Assembly (NCBI RefSeq): GCF_047601505.1
Contig: NZ_JASGJD010000001.1
Span: forward strand, 2,852,001-2,916,000
Length of the DNA: 64,000 nucleotides
Source of the DNA: Cloacibacterium sp047601505
GTDB taxonomy: Bacteria > Bacteroidota > Bacteroidia > Flavobacteriales > Weeksellaceae
Reading direction: 5' to 3'
The stretch's first letter is position 1. Every line of letters begins with the position of its first letter. Shown here piece after piece: positions 46,760-54,891 of this stretch. The notes below the pieces were generated by a model. It searched no databases and was not told where the DNA came from. It saw only the letters and a list, made by a program, of their open reading frames with translations. The position numbers were made by a program, and so were the translations under genes.

Positions 46760-47434
46760 ATGGATATAAAAAAAGATTTCAGAGATTTCTCTGTAAAACA
46801 CTTAGGAAATAGCGGATTAGCAACAGATCAATATATGGGAACTTTCAACCCAACTAATCTTACGCCGTACATCATGGAAGAACGCAGAATGAACGTAGCT
46901 CAGATGGACGTTTTCTCACGTTTAATGATGGATAGAATTATCTTCCTTGGAACTGGAATTGATGACCAAGTTGCTAACATTGTTACTGCGCAATTGCTAT
47001 TTTTAGAAAGTTCAGACCCTTCTAAAGACATTCAAATTTATATTAATTCTCCCGGTGGAAGCGTTTATGCTGGTTTAGGAATTTATGACACAATGCAAAT
47101 CATTAAACCAGATGTTGCTACAATTTGTACAGGTATGGCTGCAAGTATGGGAGCTGTTCTTTTGGTGGCAGGTGAAAAAGGAAAACGTTCTGCTTTGAAA
47201 CATTCAAGAGTGATGATTCACCAACCAAGTGGTGGCGCACAAGGCGTAGCAAGCGATATGGAAATTAACCTTAGAGAAATGCTAAAACTCAAAAAAGAGT
47301 TGTATGACATTATTTCTAACCATTCTGGGCAAACTTACGAATGGGTAGAAAAAACATCTGACAGAGATTATTGGATGACTTCTACCGAAGCCAAAGAATT
47401 CGGAATGGTAGATGAAGTTTTAGAGAAAAAATAA
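46760..47434 (+). CDS. clpP: ATP-dependent Clp protease proteolytic subunit
   Basis: ClpP forms the tetradecameric proteolytic chamber with ClpX or ClpA. The 224-residue product has the catalytic Ser in GMAASMGAVLLVAGEKGKR and the catalytic His in SRVMIHQPSGGAQG; the Asp follows in the C-terminal part. The start region NSGLATDQYMGTFNPTNLTP and the glycine-rich ligand IYINSPGGSVYAGLGIYDTM are typical. No clpX gene follows in the window. A strong terminator lies at 47472-47511. No anomalies. Confidence 0.97.
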   Translation: MDIKKDFRDFSVKHLGNSGLATDQYMGTFNPTNLTPYIMEERRMNVAQMDVFSRLMMDRIIFLGTGIDDQVANIVTAQLLFLESSDPSKDIQIYINSPGGSVYAGLGIYDTMQIIKPDVATICTGMAASMGAVLLVAGEKGKRSALKHSRVMIHQPSGGAQGVASDMEINLREMLKLKKELYDIISNHSGQTYEWVEKTSDRDYWMTSTEAKEFGMVDEVLEKK

Positions 47435-47471
47435 ATTACTATTGCTTCTAGCAATTAGCTTATCTAACATC

Positions 47472-47511
47472 AACTTTGTCAAAGTTTAAAATCTTTGACA
47501 AAGTTTTTTTT
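47472..47511 (+). terminator. Terminator of clpP
   Basis: The 13-bp stem AACTTTGTCAAAG/CTTTGACAAAGTT with a long T-run. A second hairpin CTCGTCT/AGACGAG lies at 47587-47608 without T-run. Confidence 0.9.
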
Positions 47512-47669
47512 ACGGCAATTTTTGAAAATTTCTCTTGCAAAATCATTCTCAAAAAATTTCCAAAACCTGACTGTTCATTACAATTCCTCGTCTTATATTT
47601 CAGACGAGACTGCGGGATTTACACTTCCATCCTTATTGCAAAATTTTAACAAACATTTACTATTTTTGT

Positions 47670-47689
47670 AAACATCTAACATCCGACAA
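47670..47689. repeat. Heptamer repeat before the small gene at 47693
   Basis: CATCTAACATCCGACA lies at a 7-base period directly before ATG 47693. Confidence 0.5.
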
Positions 47690-47692
47690 AAA

Positions 47693-47929
47693 ATGAAAGT
47701 TATCCAAATAAAAGCAAAAGATTTTTTTGAACTTTTAAAGATAAAAGACACTTCAATGTGGGAAATCTTCTCACAAATGATTGATGAAACCGAAAAAGAA
47801 ATTATTTTTTTAGATGAAGAAGAAAAAGAGCTTTTTTCTTACATTCTGCCCAATAATCTAGAAAAATTAGAAGAAGATAGAAAAATTTTTGCCAAAGAAT
47901 ATGCTGATAAAATGTCTAATTTGAACTGA
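47693..47929 (+). CDS. Small acidic protein of unknown function
   Basis: This is a 78-residue soluble protein without signal peptide: MKVIQIKAKDFFELLKIKDT, SMWEIFSQMIDETEKEIIFL and EEDRKIFAKEYADKMS. Composition is acidic and helical. It resembles short antitoxin-like proteins in size, but no toxin partner is beside it and the M28 peptidase gene starts 13 bases later. I do not recognise a family. The reading is supported by its position between a heptamer repeat and the next gene. Confidence 0.6.
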   Translation: MKVIQIKAKDFFELLKIKDTSMWEIFSQMIDETEKEIIFLDEEEKELFSYILPNNLEKLEEDRKIFAKEYADKMSNLN

Positions 47930-47942
47930 AAATAATTGATTT

Positions 47943-49406
47943 ATGAAAAAACTACTCACATTTTTAGCATTTGGCTCAATCATGTTTGCAAATGCTCAGT
48001 CTTACAAAAAACCGCTGGTTTCTGCCATAAAAGAAGCAGACCTTAAAACCGATATGTACCAAATGGCTGCTGACCAATTCTGGGGAAGGGAAGCCGGAAC
48101 TTTAGACGAACTGAAAGTTTCGATGTGGTTTGCCGACAAAATGAAAGATGCAGGAATGAAACCAGCTGGTGACAACGGAACATTTTTTCAATTTTTTGAT
48201 ATGTATCGCCATCAGGTTTCGCCTCAAAGTTCTGTGAAAATTGGTGATAAAACCCTCAAAATTTGGAAAGATATTTTGGTACAAGACATTACTGATAACA
48301 ATTTTATCGCTCCAGTTTTGTATTTAGGAAAAGTAGAACCTCAAGATTTGGCTTCAAAAAACATTGCAGGAAAAGTAGTTGCATTAAAAGCCTCAGACCT
48401 CAACGTTTCAAAAGAAATGACACTTTTCGAGAGAAGATATCCTGGTTTCATCAGAACTAAATATTATAAAACCATTTCTCAACTTGGTGCAAAAGGAATT
48501 ATTTTTATTACAGATAATATTTCAGATAAAAGTTGGGCAGAAGTTTTACCACAAATGACCCGAGGAACATACGGCGTAGAAGGTCTTAGAGAAAAAATAG
48601 ATGTAGGAATTCCTGTTTTTTGGATTAAACAAGAAAACGAAAATTGGGTAAAAAACAATCCTGAAATTACCTTAAATATTCAGACCGAAACATACAAATA
48701 TCCATCAGTAAACATTATTGGTAAAATTGAAGGAACAGACCCAAAATTGAAAAATGAATATGTTCTTTTGAGTGGTCACCAAGACCATGATGGAATTCGT
48801 CATCCTGTAAAAAACGACACCATTTATAACGGCGCAGACGACAATGCGAGTACTTGTGTAGCTCTATTGGCAATGGCAAGAGCTTACAGCAAACAGCCTT
48901 CAAAACGTAGTATTTTGTTTGTAATTCACGGTGCAGAAGAACGAGGTTTACTAGGTTCTCGTTGGCATGCTGCACATCCTGTAGTTCCGAAAGAAAGCAT
49001 TGTAGCGGTTCTAAACGGAGATATGATTGGAAGAAATGATAACAACGAAGCTGCACTTTTAGGTAGCGAAGCTCCTCATAAAAATTCTGAAGAATTAGTA
49101 AAAATGGCTCTTGATGCAAATAACGAAAGTACGAAATTCAAATTCTTGAAAGCTTGGGATTTGCCAGAACATCCAGAATATTTTTATTTCAGAAGCGACC
49201 ATCTTCCTTATGCTAAAGCAGGAATTCCGGCTTTATTTTTCACCAGTGTATTGCATTTTCAGTATCACACGCCACAAGATGAATCTGAAAACATCAATTT
49301 CAAAAAATTATATAAAATGACGGAATGGATGTACAGAACTTCTTGGAAAGTTGCCAACGAAGCAGAAAAACCAAAATTAATTAAAGATTTTAAACTTGAA
49401 AGATAA
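47943..49406 (+). CDS. M28 family aminopeptidase (secreted)
   Basis: The 487-residue protein has a signal peptide (residues 1-18, TFLAFGSIMFANAQ). The M28 zinc-site motifs are LLSGHQDHDGIRHPVKNDTI followed by YNGADDNASTCVALLAMARA, then VIHGAEERGLLGSRWHAAHP with the catalytic Glu pair, and SDHLPYAKAGIPALFFTSV with the last ligand. A PA-like insert lies in between (VVALKASDLNVSKEMTLFER). It should remove N-terminal residues from peptides in the periplasm or outside. Complete, no missing residue. It follows the small unknown gene by 13 bases, so both may be one transcript. Confidence 0.92.
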   Translation: MKKLLTFLAFGSIMFANAQSYKKPLVSAIKEADLKTDMYQMAADQFWGREAGTLDELKVSMWFADKMKDAGMKPAGDNGTFFQFFDMYRHQVSPQSSVKIGDKTLKIWKDILVQDITDNNFIAPVLYLGKVEPQDLASKNIAGKVVALKASDLNVSKEMTLFERRYPGFIRTKYYKTISQLGAKGIIFITDNISDKSWAEVLPQMTRGTYGVEGLREKIDVGIPVFWIKQENENWVKNNPEITLNIQTETYKYPSVNIIGKIEGTDPKLKNEYVLLSGHQDHDGIRHPVKNDTIYNGADDNASTCVALLAMARAYSKQPSKRSILFVIHGAEERGLLGSRWHAAHPVVPKESIVAVLNGDMIGRNDNNEAALLGSEAPHKNSEELVKMALDANNESTKFKFLKAWDLPEHPEYFYFRSDHLPYAKAGIPALFFTSVLHFQYHTPQDESENINFKKLYKMTEWMYRTSWKVANEAEKPKLIKDFKLER

Positions 49407-49413
49407 TTTCTAA

Positions 49414-49452
49414 ATGGGAGAGTTGTAGAGTAAGAGAGTTGTAGAGTTAGAT
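49414..49452. repeat. Octamer repeat left of the four-helix-bundle pseudogene
   Basis: AGAGTTGT, AGAGTAAG, AGAGTTGT and AGAGTTAG follow at an 8-base period. It is inverted relative to the array at 49862-49912. Confidence 0.7.
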
Positions 49453-49473
49453 TATTTACAAATAATATAAAAA

Positions 49474-49859
49474 ATGGCAATTATTAAATATCACAATGAA
49501 CTTAAAGTTTATCAAAAATCATTTGAAGTTGCTATGGAAATTTATAAAATTTCTTTCCAATTTCCAAGTGAAGAAAAATATTAACCGATCAAATAAAGCG
49601 CTCTTCGCGTTCTGTCTCAGCAAATATTTCTGAAGCTTGGGGAAAAAGAAGATATCCAAAATCATTTGTCTCAAAATTAACAGATGCAGAAGGAGAAGCA
49701 AGAGAAACCCAAACTTGGTTAGAATTTTCTTTTCAATGCAATTATATTGAGGAAGAAAAATTTAAAATTTTTAACGAAAAGTATAATGAATTCATTGCAT
49801 TACTCATTTACATGATTAATAATGTGGAAAAATGGACAAACTTTAATCCAAAAGAATAA
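49474..49859 (+). pseudogene. Four-helix-bundle (23S rRNA-IVP-type) protein gene with frameshift
   Basis: From ATG 49474 the reading MAIIKYHNELKVYQKSFEVA and MEIYKISFQFPSEEKY stops at TAA 49582. The family continues in the next frame from 49581: LTDQIKRSSRSVSANISEAW, GKRRYPKSFVSKLTDAEGEA and RETQTWLEFSFQCNYIEEEK to TAA 49857. One deletion of 2 or 4 bases (or 1 extra base) near 49580 explains it. The complete product would have about 128 residues. The gene is flanked by inverted arrays of AGAGTTGT-type repeats, typical of dispersed copies. Sequencing error cannot be excluded. Confidence 0.85.
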
Positions 49860-49861
49860 AA

Positions 49862-49912
49862 CCCTCCCACTCTACAACTCTAAAATTCTCCCACTCTATA
49901 ACTCTCCCACTA
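49862..49912. repeat. Inverted array right of the pseudogene, running into folP
   Basis: CTCCCACTCTACAACTCTAA and CTCCCACTCTATAACTCTCC are two imperfect copies, the reverse complement of the left array type (AGAGTTRTAGAGTGGGAG). The last part encodes the end of folP (VGEL). Confidence 0.7.
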
Positions 49913-50741
49913 AATTCTTCGCTTCAGCTACGTCATGAACTCTCAATATTTTAGCTCCTTTTTCTAAAACTTTTCGATGAAGTTTTTGAGTTTCTTCTAT
50001 TATTTCTAATGGCTTTTTATTCAAAGGTTTATAAATAAAAGACTTTCTGGAAATCCCAATTAATAAAGGAAATCTCTCAAATCCTATAAATTCTGTTTCG
50101 TCAATCATTTTGTATTGGTCTTCTACCGTTTTTCCGAAACCGAAACCTGGGTCTAGAATAATATCTTTAATTCCTAGTCGCTTCAATTCATTGATTTTTT
50201 TTGAAAAATAATAATTCAAGTGAACTATAATATCATCATACTGAATTTTTTCGTGCATATTTTGATAAGAAGAATTGCTGTGCATCAAAATATAGGGAAG
50301 TTTGGTTTCTGCAACTGTTTTCAATAAATTTTCATCAAAATCGCCGCCAGAAATATCATTTACAACATCTAATCCTTCATTATAACCGAATTTTACCACT
50401 TCCGCATAAAAAGTATCAAGCGAAATTAACGTTTCCGGAAACTCCTTTTTAATCAAAGGAATTATAGTACCAATTCTTCTAATTTCTTCTTCAGCTGAGA
50501 GAAATTCAGCATTTGGTCTTGTAGATTGAGCTCCAATATCAATAAAATCGGCTCCATCTTTTATCAATTTTTCCGCTTGAAGAAGTGCTGATTTTTCGTT
50601 GTTAAATTTACCTCCATCCGAAAAAGAATCTGGAGTCAAATTAAGGATTCCCATAATTTTGGGAGTAGATAAATCAATAAGTTTTCCGTTACAATTAATA
50701 GAAAAGTAAGATTGTTGGAAGTTGGAAGTTGGAAATATCAT
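49896..50741 (-). CDS. folP: Dihydropteroate synthase
   Basis: FolP joins p-aminobenzoate to the pterin in folate synthesis and is the sulfonamide target. The 281-residue protein has MGILNLTPDSFSDGGKF, GADFIDIGAQSTRPNAE, ISLDTFYAEVVKFGYNEGLD, VNDISGGDFDENLLKTVAET, ILMHSNSSY, ILDPGFGFGKT and LLIGISRKSFIYKP, all the expected pterin- and PABA-site motifs. The first ten residues (MIFPTSNFQQ) are read from a heptamer repeat TTCCAAC, so the original start may have been later, but a -7 box four bases before this ATG supports it. It is divergent from the GT2 gene. Confidence 0.94.
   Translation of the reverse strand: MIFPTSNFQQSYFSINCNGKLIDLSTPKIMGILNLTPDSFSDGGKFNNEKSALLQAEKLIKDGADFIDIGAQSTRPNAEFLSAEEEIRRIGTIIPLIKKEFPETLISLDTFYAEVVKFGYNEGLDVVNDISGGDFDENLLKTVAETKLPYILMHSNSSYQNMHEKIQYDDIIVHLNYYFSKKINELKRLGIKDIILDPGFGFGKTVEDQYKMIDETEFIGFERFPLLIGISRKSFIYKPLNKKPLEIIEETQKLHRKVLEKGAKILRVHDVAEAKNLVGEL
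50715..50734. repeat. Heptamer repeat inside the folP start region
   Basis: On the minus strand CCAACTT, CCAACTT and CCAACAA follow directly within codons 4-10 of folP. Confidence 0.6.
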
Positions 50742-50745
50742 TTTG

Positions 50746-50753
50746 CAAATTTA
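50746..50753 (-). promoter_or_regulatory. folP promoter -7 box, probably leaderless
   Basis: TAAATTTG on the minus strand ends four bases before the folP ATG at 50741. Confidence 0.6.
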
Positions 50754-50797
50754 TAGAATTTCTTGGTCTAAATTTACTCAAATACGTTTGAAACCAC

Positions 50798-50805
50798 TAT
50801 TTTTG
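50798..50805 (+). promoter_or_regulatory. Promoter -7 box of the GT2 gene, probably leaderless
   Basis: TATTTTTG ends four bases before ATG 50810. Confidence 0.6.
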
Positions 50806-50809
50806 TTGA

Positions 50810-51814
50810 ATGCAAAAAACCATTTCCATTGTTGTTGCTATTTTCAACAGAAAAGACGAATTATTCGAGCTTTTGAATTCATTAATTGCTCAAACCGACA
50901 AAAATTTTGAAGTAATAATTGTAGATGACGGCTCTATGATTGATTTGTTGCCAACAGTAGAAACTTTCAAAGAAATGTTGGAAATTCAATATTTCAAAAA
51001 AGAAAATTCTGGTCCCGGACTTTCTAGAAATTACGGTGCTAGAAGAGCGAAAAATGATTGGTTGGTTTTTGTAGATTCAGACGTAATTGTAGAAAAAGAT
51101 TACATCGAAAACATCAAAAAAAATCTAGAAAATACAGATTGTGCCGCTTTTGGAGGAGCAGACAAAGCTCACAAAGGTTTCAATATTTTGCAAAAAGCCA
51201 TCTCCTACTCTATGACTTCGGTTTTTACAACTGGCGGAATTAGAGGCAACAAAAAAGCGGTAACCAAATTTCAGCCGAGAAGTTTCAACATGGGCGTAAA
51301 TAAAGAAATTTTCTTGTCAATTGGTGGTTTTTCGGAAATGAGAATTGGCGAAGACCCAGATTTATCAATGACGATTTGGGAAAAAGGCTACAAAACGGCA
51401 TTTTTTGATGACATAGGAGTTTATCACAAACGCAGAACAGATTTAGGAAAATTCTCAAAACAAGTGTATCAATTCGGTTGTGCCAGACCAATTCTTAACC
51501 AAAGACATCCCAATTATGTAAAACCAACTTTTTGGTTTCCATCATTGTTTTTATTAGGTTATGTAGCTGGTATTTTAGAATATTTTGCACTAAACGAAGG
51601 TTTTGTTTTAACGTGTTACGGATTTTACACCCTTATTATTTTCTTTCACGTTTTAATTTTAACAAAAAATATTTCTATTGCAGCCAATGCAATTATCACT
51701 ACTTATATTCAAATGTTTTCTTACGGATACGGCTTTTTAGAATCTTGGATTAAGCTAAATATATTAAGAATGAAGCCAGAAGACGCATTTCCGAAACATT
51801 TTTATAAGAAGTAA
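50810..51814 (+). CDS. Glycosyltransferase family 2 membrane enzyme
   Basis: The 334-residue GT-A enzyme begins MQKTISIVVAIFNRKDELFE with EVIIVDDGSMIDLL, then VFVDSDVIVEKDYIENI (the DxD-type motif DSD) and GEDPDLSMTIWEKGY (the ED motif of GT2). Two or three hydrophobic segments near the C-terminus (FWFPSLFLLGYVAGILEYFA, YGFYTLIIFFHVLILTKN) attach it to the inner membrane. It transfers a sugar from a nucleotide donor; the acceptor is not known. It is divergent from folP and likely leaderless. No polysaccharide genes adjoin it. Confidence 0.9.
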   Translation: MQKTISIVVAIFNRKDELFELLNSLIAQTDKNFEVIIVDDGSMIDLLPTVETFKEMLEIQYFKKENSGPGLSRNYGARRAKNDWLVFVDSDVIVEKDYIENIKKNLENTDCAAFGGADKAHKGFNILQKAISYSMTSVFTTGGIRGNKKAVTKFQPRSFNMGVNKEIFLSIGGFSEMRIGEDPDLSMTIWEKGYKTAFFDDIGVYHKRRTDLGKFSKQVYQFGCARPILNQRHPNYVKPTFWFPSLFLLGYVAGILEYFALNEGFVLTCYGFYTLIIFFHVLILTKNISIAANAIITTYIQMFSYGYGFLESWIKLNILRMKPEDAFPKHFYKK

Positions 51815-51829
51815 TTTCTATTCTCATCA

Positions 51830-51862
51830 TTGATTTTTTAAAATATAAAAACCCTAACTTTG
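51830..51862 (+). promoter_or_regulatory. Promoter of the methyltransferase gene, probably leaderless
   Basis: TTG (51830-51832), a 22-base spacer and TAACTTTG (51855-51862), then four bases and ATG 51867. Confidence 0.65.
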
Positions 51863-51866
51863 CAAA

Positions 51867-52610
51867 ATGAGTTGGTTCGAAGACTGGTTTAATACACCTT
51901 ACTATCATATCCTCTACAAAGATAGAGATTACAAAGAAGCTGAAAATTTCATTTCAAATCTTACCAAAGAACTTAAGCTTCCTGCACATTCTAGCATTAT
52001 AGATTTGGCTTGCGGCAAAGGAAGACATTCTGTTTTTCTTAATCAATTGGGTTTTGAAGTTTTGGGAGTAGATTTGTCCGAAGAAAGCATTCTGCACAAC
52101 AAACAATTTGAAAATTCTGATTCGCCAAAATTAGAATTTAAGGTTCATGACATGAGAAACGAACTTTATCCTGAAATTTCCGAAGAAAAAGTAAATGCAG
52201 TTTTCAATCTTTTTACCAGTTTTGGCTATTTTGACGATGAAGAAGATGATAGAAAAGTTTTTCAATCGGTAAAAAATGTTTTAAAAAAAGGTGGAATTTT
52301 TATTTTAGATTTCTTAAACGAAGGATTTGTAAAAAACACTCTTATTGCTGAAACCACCATCAATAAAGGAGAAATTGATTTCAAAATTAAAAAAAGAATT
52401 GAAAATAATTATGTTATTAAAGACATCTATTTTCAAGACAAAGGACAAGATTTTCATTATTTTGAAAAGGTAAAACTGAGTACTTTAGAACAAATTGAAA
52501 CATTAGCAGCCAGTTGTGGCTTCGAAGCACAAAAAATCTGGGGAAATTATAATCTCGAAGATTTTGATAGAGAAACTTCGCCAAGATGTATCTTTGAATT
52601 CAGGATTTAA
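51867..52610 (+). CDS. Class I SAM-dependent methyltransferase
   Basis: The 247-residue protein has the Rossmann SAM motif SIIDLACGKGRHSVFLNQLG, FEVLGVDLSEESILHNKQF, VHDMRNELYPEISEEKVNAV and VFNLFTSFGYFDDEEDDRKV. This is the family of small-molecule methyltransferases with the signature DLACGxGRH and FTSFGYF. Its substrate is unknown. It has no signal or membrane segment. Its promoter is four bases before ATG. The zinc transporter gene starts 46 bases after it and may share its transcript. Confidence 0.87.
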   Translation: MSWFEDWFNTPYYHILYKDRDYKEAENFISNLTKELKLPAHSSIIDLACGKGRHSVFLNQLGFEVLGVDLSEESILHNKQFENSDSPKLEFKVHDMRNELYPEISEEKVNAVFNLFTSFGYFDDEEDDRKVFQSVKNVLKKGGIFILDFLNEGFVKNTLIAETTINKGEIDFKIKKRIENNYVIKDIYFQDKGQDFHYFEKVKLSTLEQIETLAASCGFEAQKIWGNYNLEDFDRETSPRCIFEFRI

Positions 52611-52655
52611 AATTCAAACAAAATTTATCATAAAATTTAGAACTTAAAAATAATC

Positions 52656-53348
52656 GTGATGATTACCATTCTACTTATCTTAAGCGTAATTGTAGGCGTT
52701 TTCTTAGGGAAATTCTTTGGCAGCAACGAGAGATTTGCCAAAAATCTTTTAATTCTTAGTGCTGGTTTTTTAATAACGGTATGCGTTTTAGAAGTTTTTC
52801 CTGAAGTCTATTCTACTTCTGACCATAATATTGGCATTTGGATTATTGGCGGTGTTCTTCTTCAGATGATTTTAGAAAGTTTAACCAAAGGTTTCGAGCA
52901 CGGACACTTTCATCATCATAACGAAGAAAAAAACATTCTTCCCATAGCATTAATGTTTGGGATGTTTATTCATGCTTTTTTAGAAGGAATTCCTTTAGCG
53001 AATATTACTGAAACTACTTCTCCCTATTTATTGGGAATTGTATTTCACAATCTTCCTATTTCTTTTATTTTGGGAGCATTTTTATTGGGAAGAAAAAGTT
53101 CTGTTTTCTCATGGGTTATCGTTGGTATTTTTGCCTTATCTTCACCATTAGGAATGCTTTTTGGAGATTATTTTAATCCGAATTTACAAAATTACTTCTT
53201 GGCGCTAGTTGGCGGCATTTTCCTTCATATTTCTTCTGTTATTATTTTTGAAAGCAATAAAAACCACAAAATGGATTGGATGAAAATTATCTTAGTAATT
53301 GCTGGTGTTGGTTTAGCATTGTTAAATCACATCTTCCATTCTCACTAA
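52656..53348 (+). CDS. ZIP family metal transporter
   Basis: The 230-residue inner-membrane protein has eight predicted segments. A His-rich cytoplasmic loop (GHFHHHNEEKNIL) sits between segments 3 and 4. The metal site is HAFLEGIPLANI in segment 4 and FHNLPISFILGAF in segment 5, close to the ZIP HxxxEGxxxA and HNxP motifs. ZIP proteins import zinc or iron; zinc is the more likely by the His loop. The Fur-type regulator elsewhere in the window might control it, but no operator was found. A bidirectional terminator follows. Confidence 0.9.
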   Translation: MMITILLILSVIVGVFLGKFFGSNERFAKNLLILSAGFLITVCVLEVFPEVYSTSDHNIGIWIIGGVLLQMILESLTKGFEHGHFHHHNEEKNILPIALMFGMFIHAFLEGIPLANITETTSPYLLGIVFHNLPISFILGAFLLGRKSSVFSWVIVGIFALSSPLGMLFGDYFNPNLQNYFLALVGGIFLHISSVIIFESNKNHKMDWMKIILVIAGVGLALLNHIFHSH

Positions 53349-53371
53349 AAATTTGTAAAATTTCATCATAA

Positions 53372-53404
53372 AAAAGTCCTGAAAAATATTTTTTCAGGAC
53401 TTTT
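53372..53404. terminator. Bidirectional terminator
   Basis: AAAAGTCCTGAAAAA/TTTTTCAGGACTTTT around a 3-base loop: 15 bp, A- and T-rich at both ends. Confidence 0.9.
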
Positions 53405-53427
53405 AATTTATATAGTTTTAAACTTTT

Positions 53428-54861
53428 CTAGAATTTCCAACCAACTGTAAGGAAGAAATTTGTTTTTGCATTTTTAACTTTTGATACAATACTTGCTTCA
53501 TTCGTTATAGAATCTCCATTGGTAACAGAATACCCATCATTTGTAGTAACAGCATAATCACCACCAAAGAAAGGATTATCATAAGTTGATGTAATACTTT
53601 GTATGCCTGCATCTATGTAGAAAGCTTTAAAATCGTATCCTAAACCTCCCGCTAAAGTCTCTCTTTTCCCTACAAAAGGAGAGTTAAGTCCGTAAGAACC
53701 ACTAACTCCATTTGAATTAATAGCTTTAATAGAACTATCACTAAAAGGACTGGCTTCTAAACCATAACCACCTCTTAATCTAAAACCTGCCACTCTATAT
53801 TCTGCACCAACTCTAAGGTCTGAAGTATTTTTATAATCTGAAGAAAAATAATCATTCAACTGAGTCTCTGCAGAGCCTTCAACTTTATATTTCGGTTTAG
53901 TAACACCTAAAGTATAATCTACGTTAATTGCAAAGTTTTTACTAGCAACAATAGCTCCACTTAAAGTAAGTTTCATCGGTGTAGTCAATTTTCTAGTTTC
54001 ATCATAAATATCGTAATCTATACCATTACTATAGTTAGAATATTCCGTATATGTTCTTGTTAAATTCCAAAAAGTTGGAGATTCTACAGCCACACCCAAT
54101 CTTATATTATTGTTAATTTTACCAATTATACCAACAGATGCAGAAAATCCATTAGAAGACTCCCTATATGGAGTATATTGCTTTTGATAATAAGCAGATT
54201 CTCCTAAATCTTGTAGTTGTAACTGAAAAAAATCTGACTGATCAAAATCTGCACTTTTAAAATTTAAGCCAGCACCTAGATATATTTTGTTTTCGTAATT
54301 ACCTCCTAATGAAACGTTAAGATTTGAAGCTGTACCAGTTCTGTCATAAGCATGCCCAGTGTAAACCAATTTGTCATCAATTGTATTATTACCAGAATCT
54401 GTATATTGAACATCTGTGCTTATATTAGAATTGCCAGGTGTTTGCACATAATTTTCTAAATTCTTTGTACTATAATTGAAAGCTAAATTTACAAATTTCC
54501 ATGGCGATGTATTACCCGTATCAAAAGAAACAACACCTCCTATTTGCCCTAAATTGGTATTGGTATAAGAAGATTCAAAACTACTACCAAAAAGGTTAGA
54601 ATTATTTTTATTATTTTGAACAGACAATGTAGCTGCAACATCTCCCGAAATAAAAACCCCTGTTCCCGCTGGATTTATTGTGATCGCAGACAAATCTCCT
54701 CCTAAAGCTCCCATAGAACCCGCCATTGAATTAAATTTTGCAGTTCCTCCAAAATCAGAGCTAGAATATATCTCTGCTGTATTTTTTATAACAGATGCAT
54801 CTTGAGCATAATACATAGCTCCTAAAGACAAAAATGCAACTGCTGAAATTCTCTTTAACAT
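53428..54861 (-). CDS. FadL/OmpP1-family outer-membrane transport protein
   Basis: The 477-residue protein has a signal peptide (residues 1-19, VAFLSLGAMYYAQ) and a FadL-type N-terminus with FGGTAKFNSMAGSMGALGGD and LSAITINPAGTGVF, the conserved 'NPAG' hatch. The remainder is a 14-stranded barrel with many aromatic-alternating strands (GFRLRGGYGLEASPF, FFLTVGWKF at the very end with terminal Phe). The family transports hydrophobic compounds across the outer membrane. The substrate is not decided. It follows the Gly/Asn-rich lipoprotein gene by 30 bases on the same strand, so both are likely one operon. Confidence 0.9.
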   Translation of the reverse strand: MLKRISAVAFLSLGAMYYAQDASVIKNTAEIYSSSDFGGTAKFNSMAGSMGALGGDLSAITINPAGTGVFISGDVAATLSVQNNKNNSNLFGSSFESSYTNTNLGQIGGVVSFDTGNTSPWKFVNLAFNYSTKNLENYVQTPGNSNISTDVQYTDSGNNTIDDKLVYTGHAYDRTGTASNLNVSLGGNYENKIYLGAGLNFKSADFDQSDFFQLQLQDLGESAYYQKQYTPYRESSNGFSASVGIIGKINNNIRLGVAVESPTFWNLTRTYTEYSNYSNGIDYDIYDETRKLTTPMKLTLSGAIVASKNFAINVDYTLGVTKPKYKVEGSAETQLNDYFSSDYKNTSDLRVGAEYRVAGFRLRGGYGLEASPFSDSSIKAINSNGVSGSYGLNSPFVGKRETLAGGLGYDFKAFYIDAGIQSITSTYDNPFFGGDYAVTTNDGYSVTNGDSITNEASIVSKVKNAKTNFFLTVGWKF

Positions 54862-54891
54862 ATTTAATAAATGTATTGATTATTTAATTTT

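Noticed and set aside
47693..47929. Toxin-antitoxin pair at the small acidic gene
   Set aside because: The only downstream neighbour is an M28 peptidase; no toxin is present, so it is left as unknown.
49474..49859. Diversity-generating retroelement accessory protein (Avd) for the four-helix-bundle gene
   Set aside because: There is no reverse transcriptase, template repeat or variable repeat nearby, and the reading frame is broken. A dispersed IVP-type copy is simpler.
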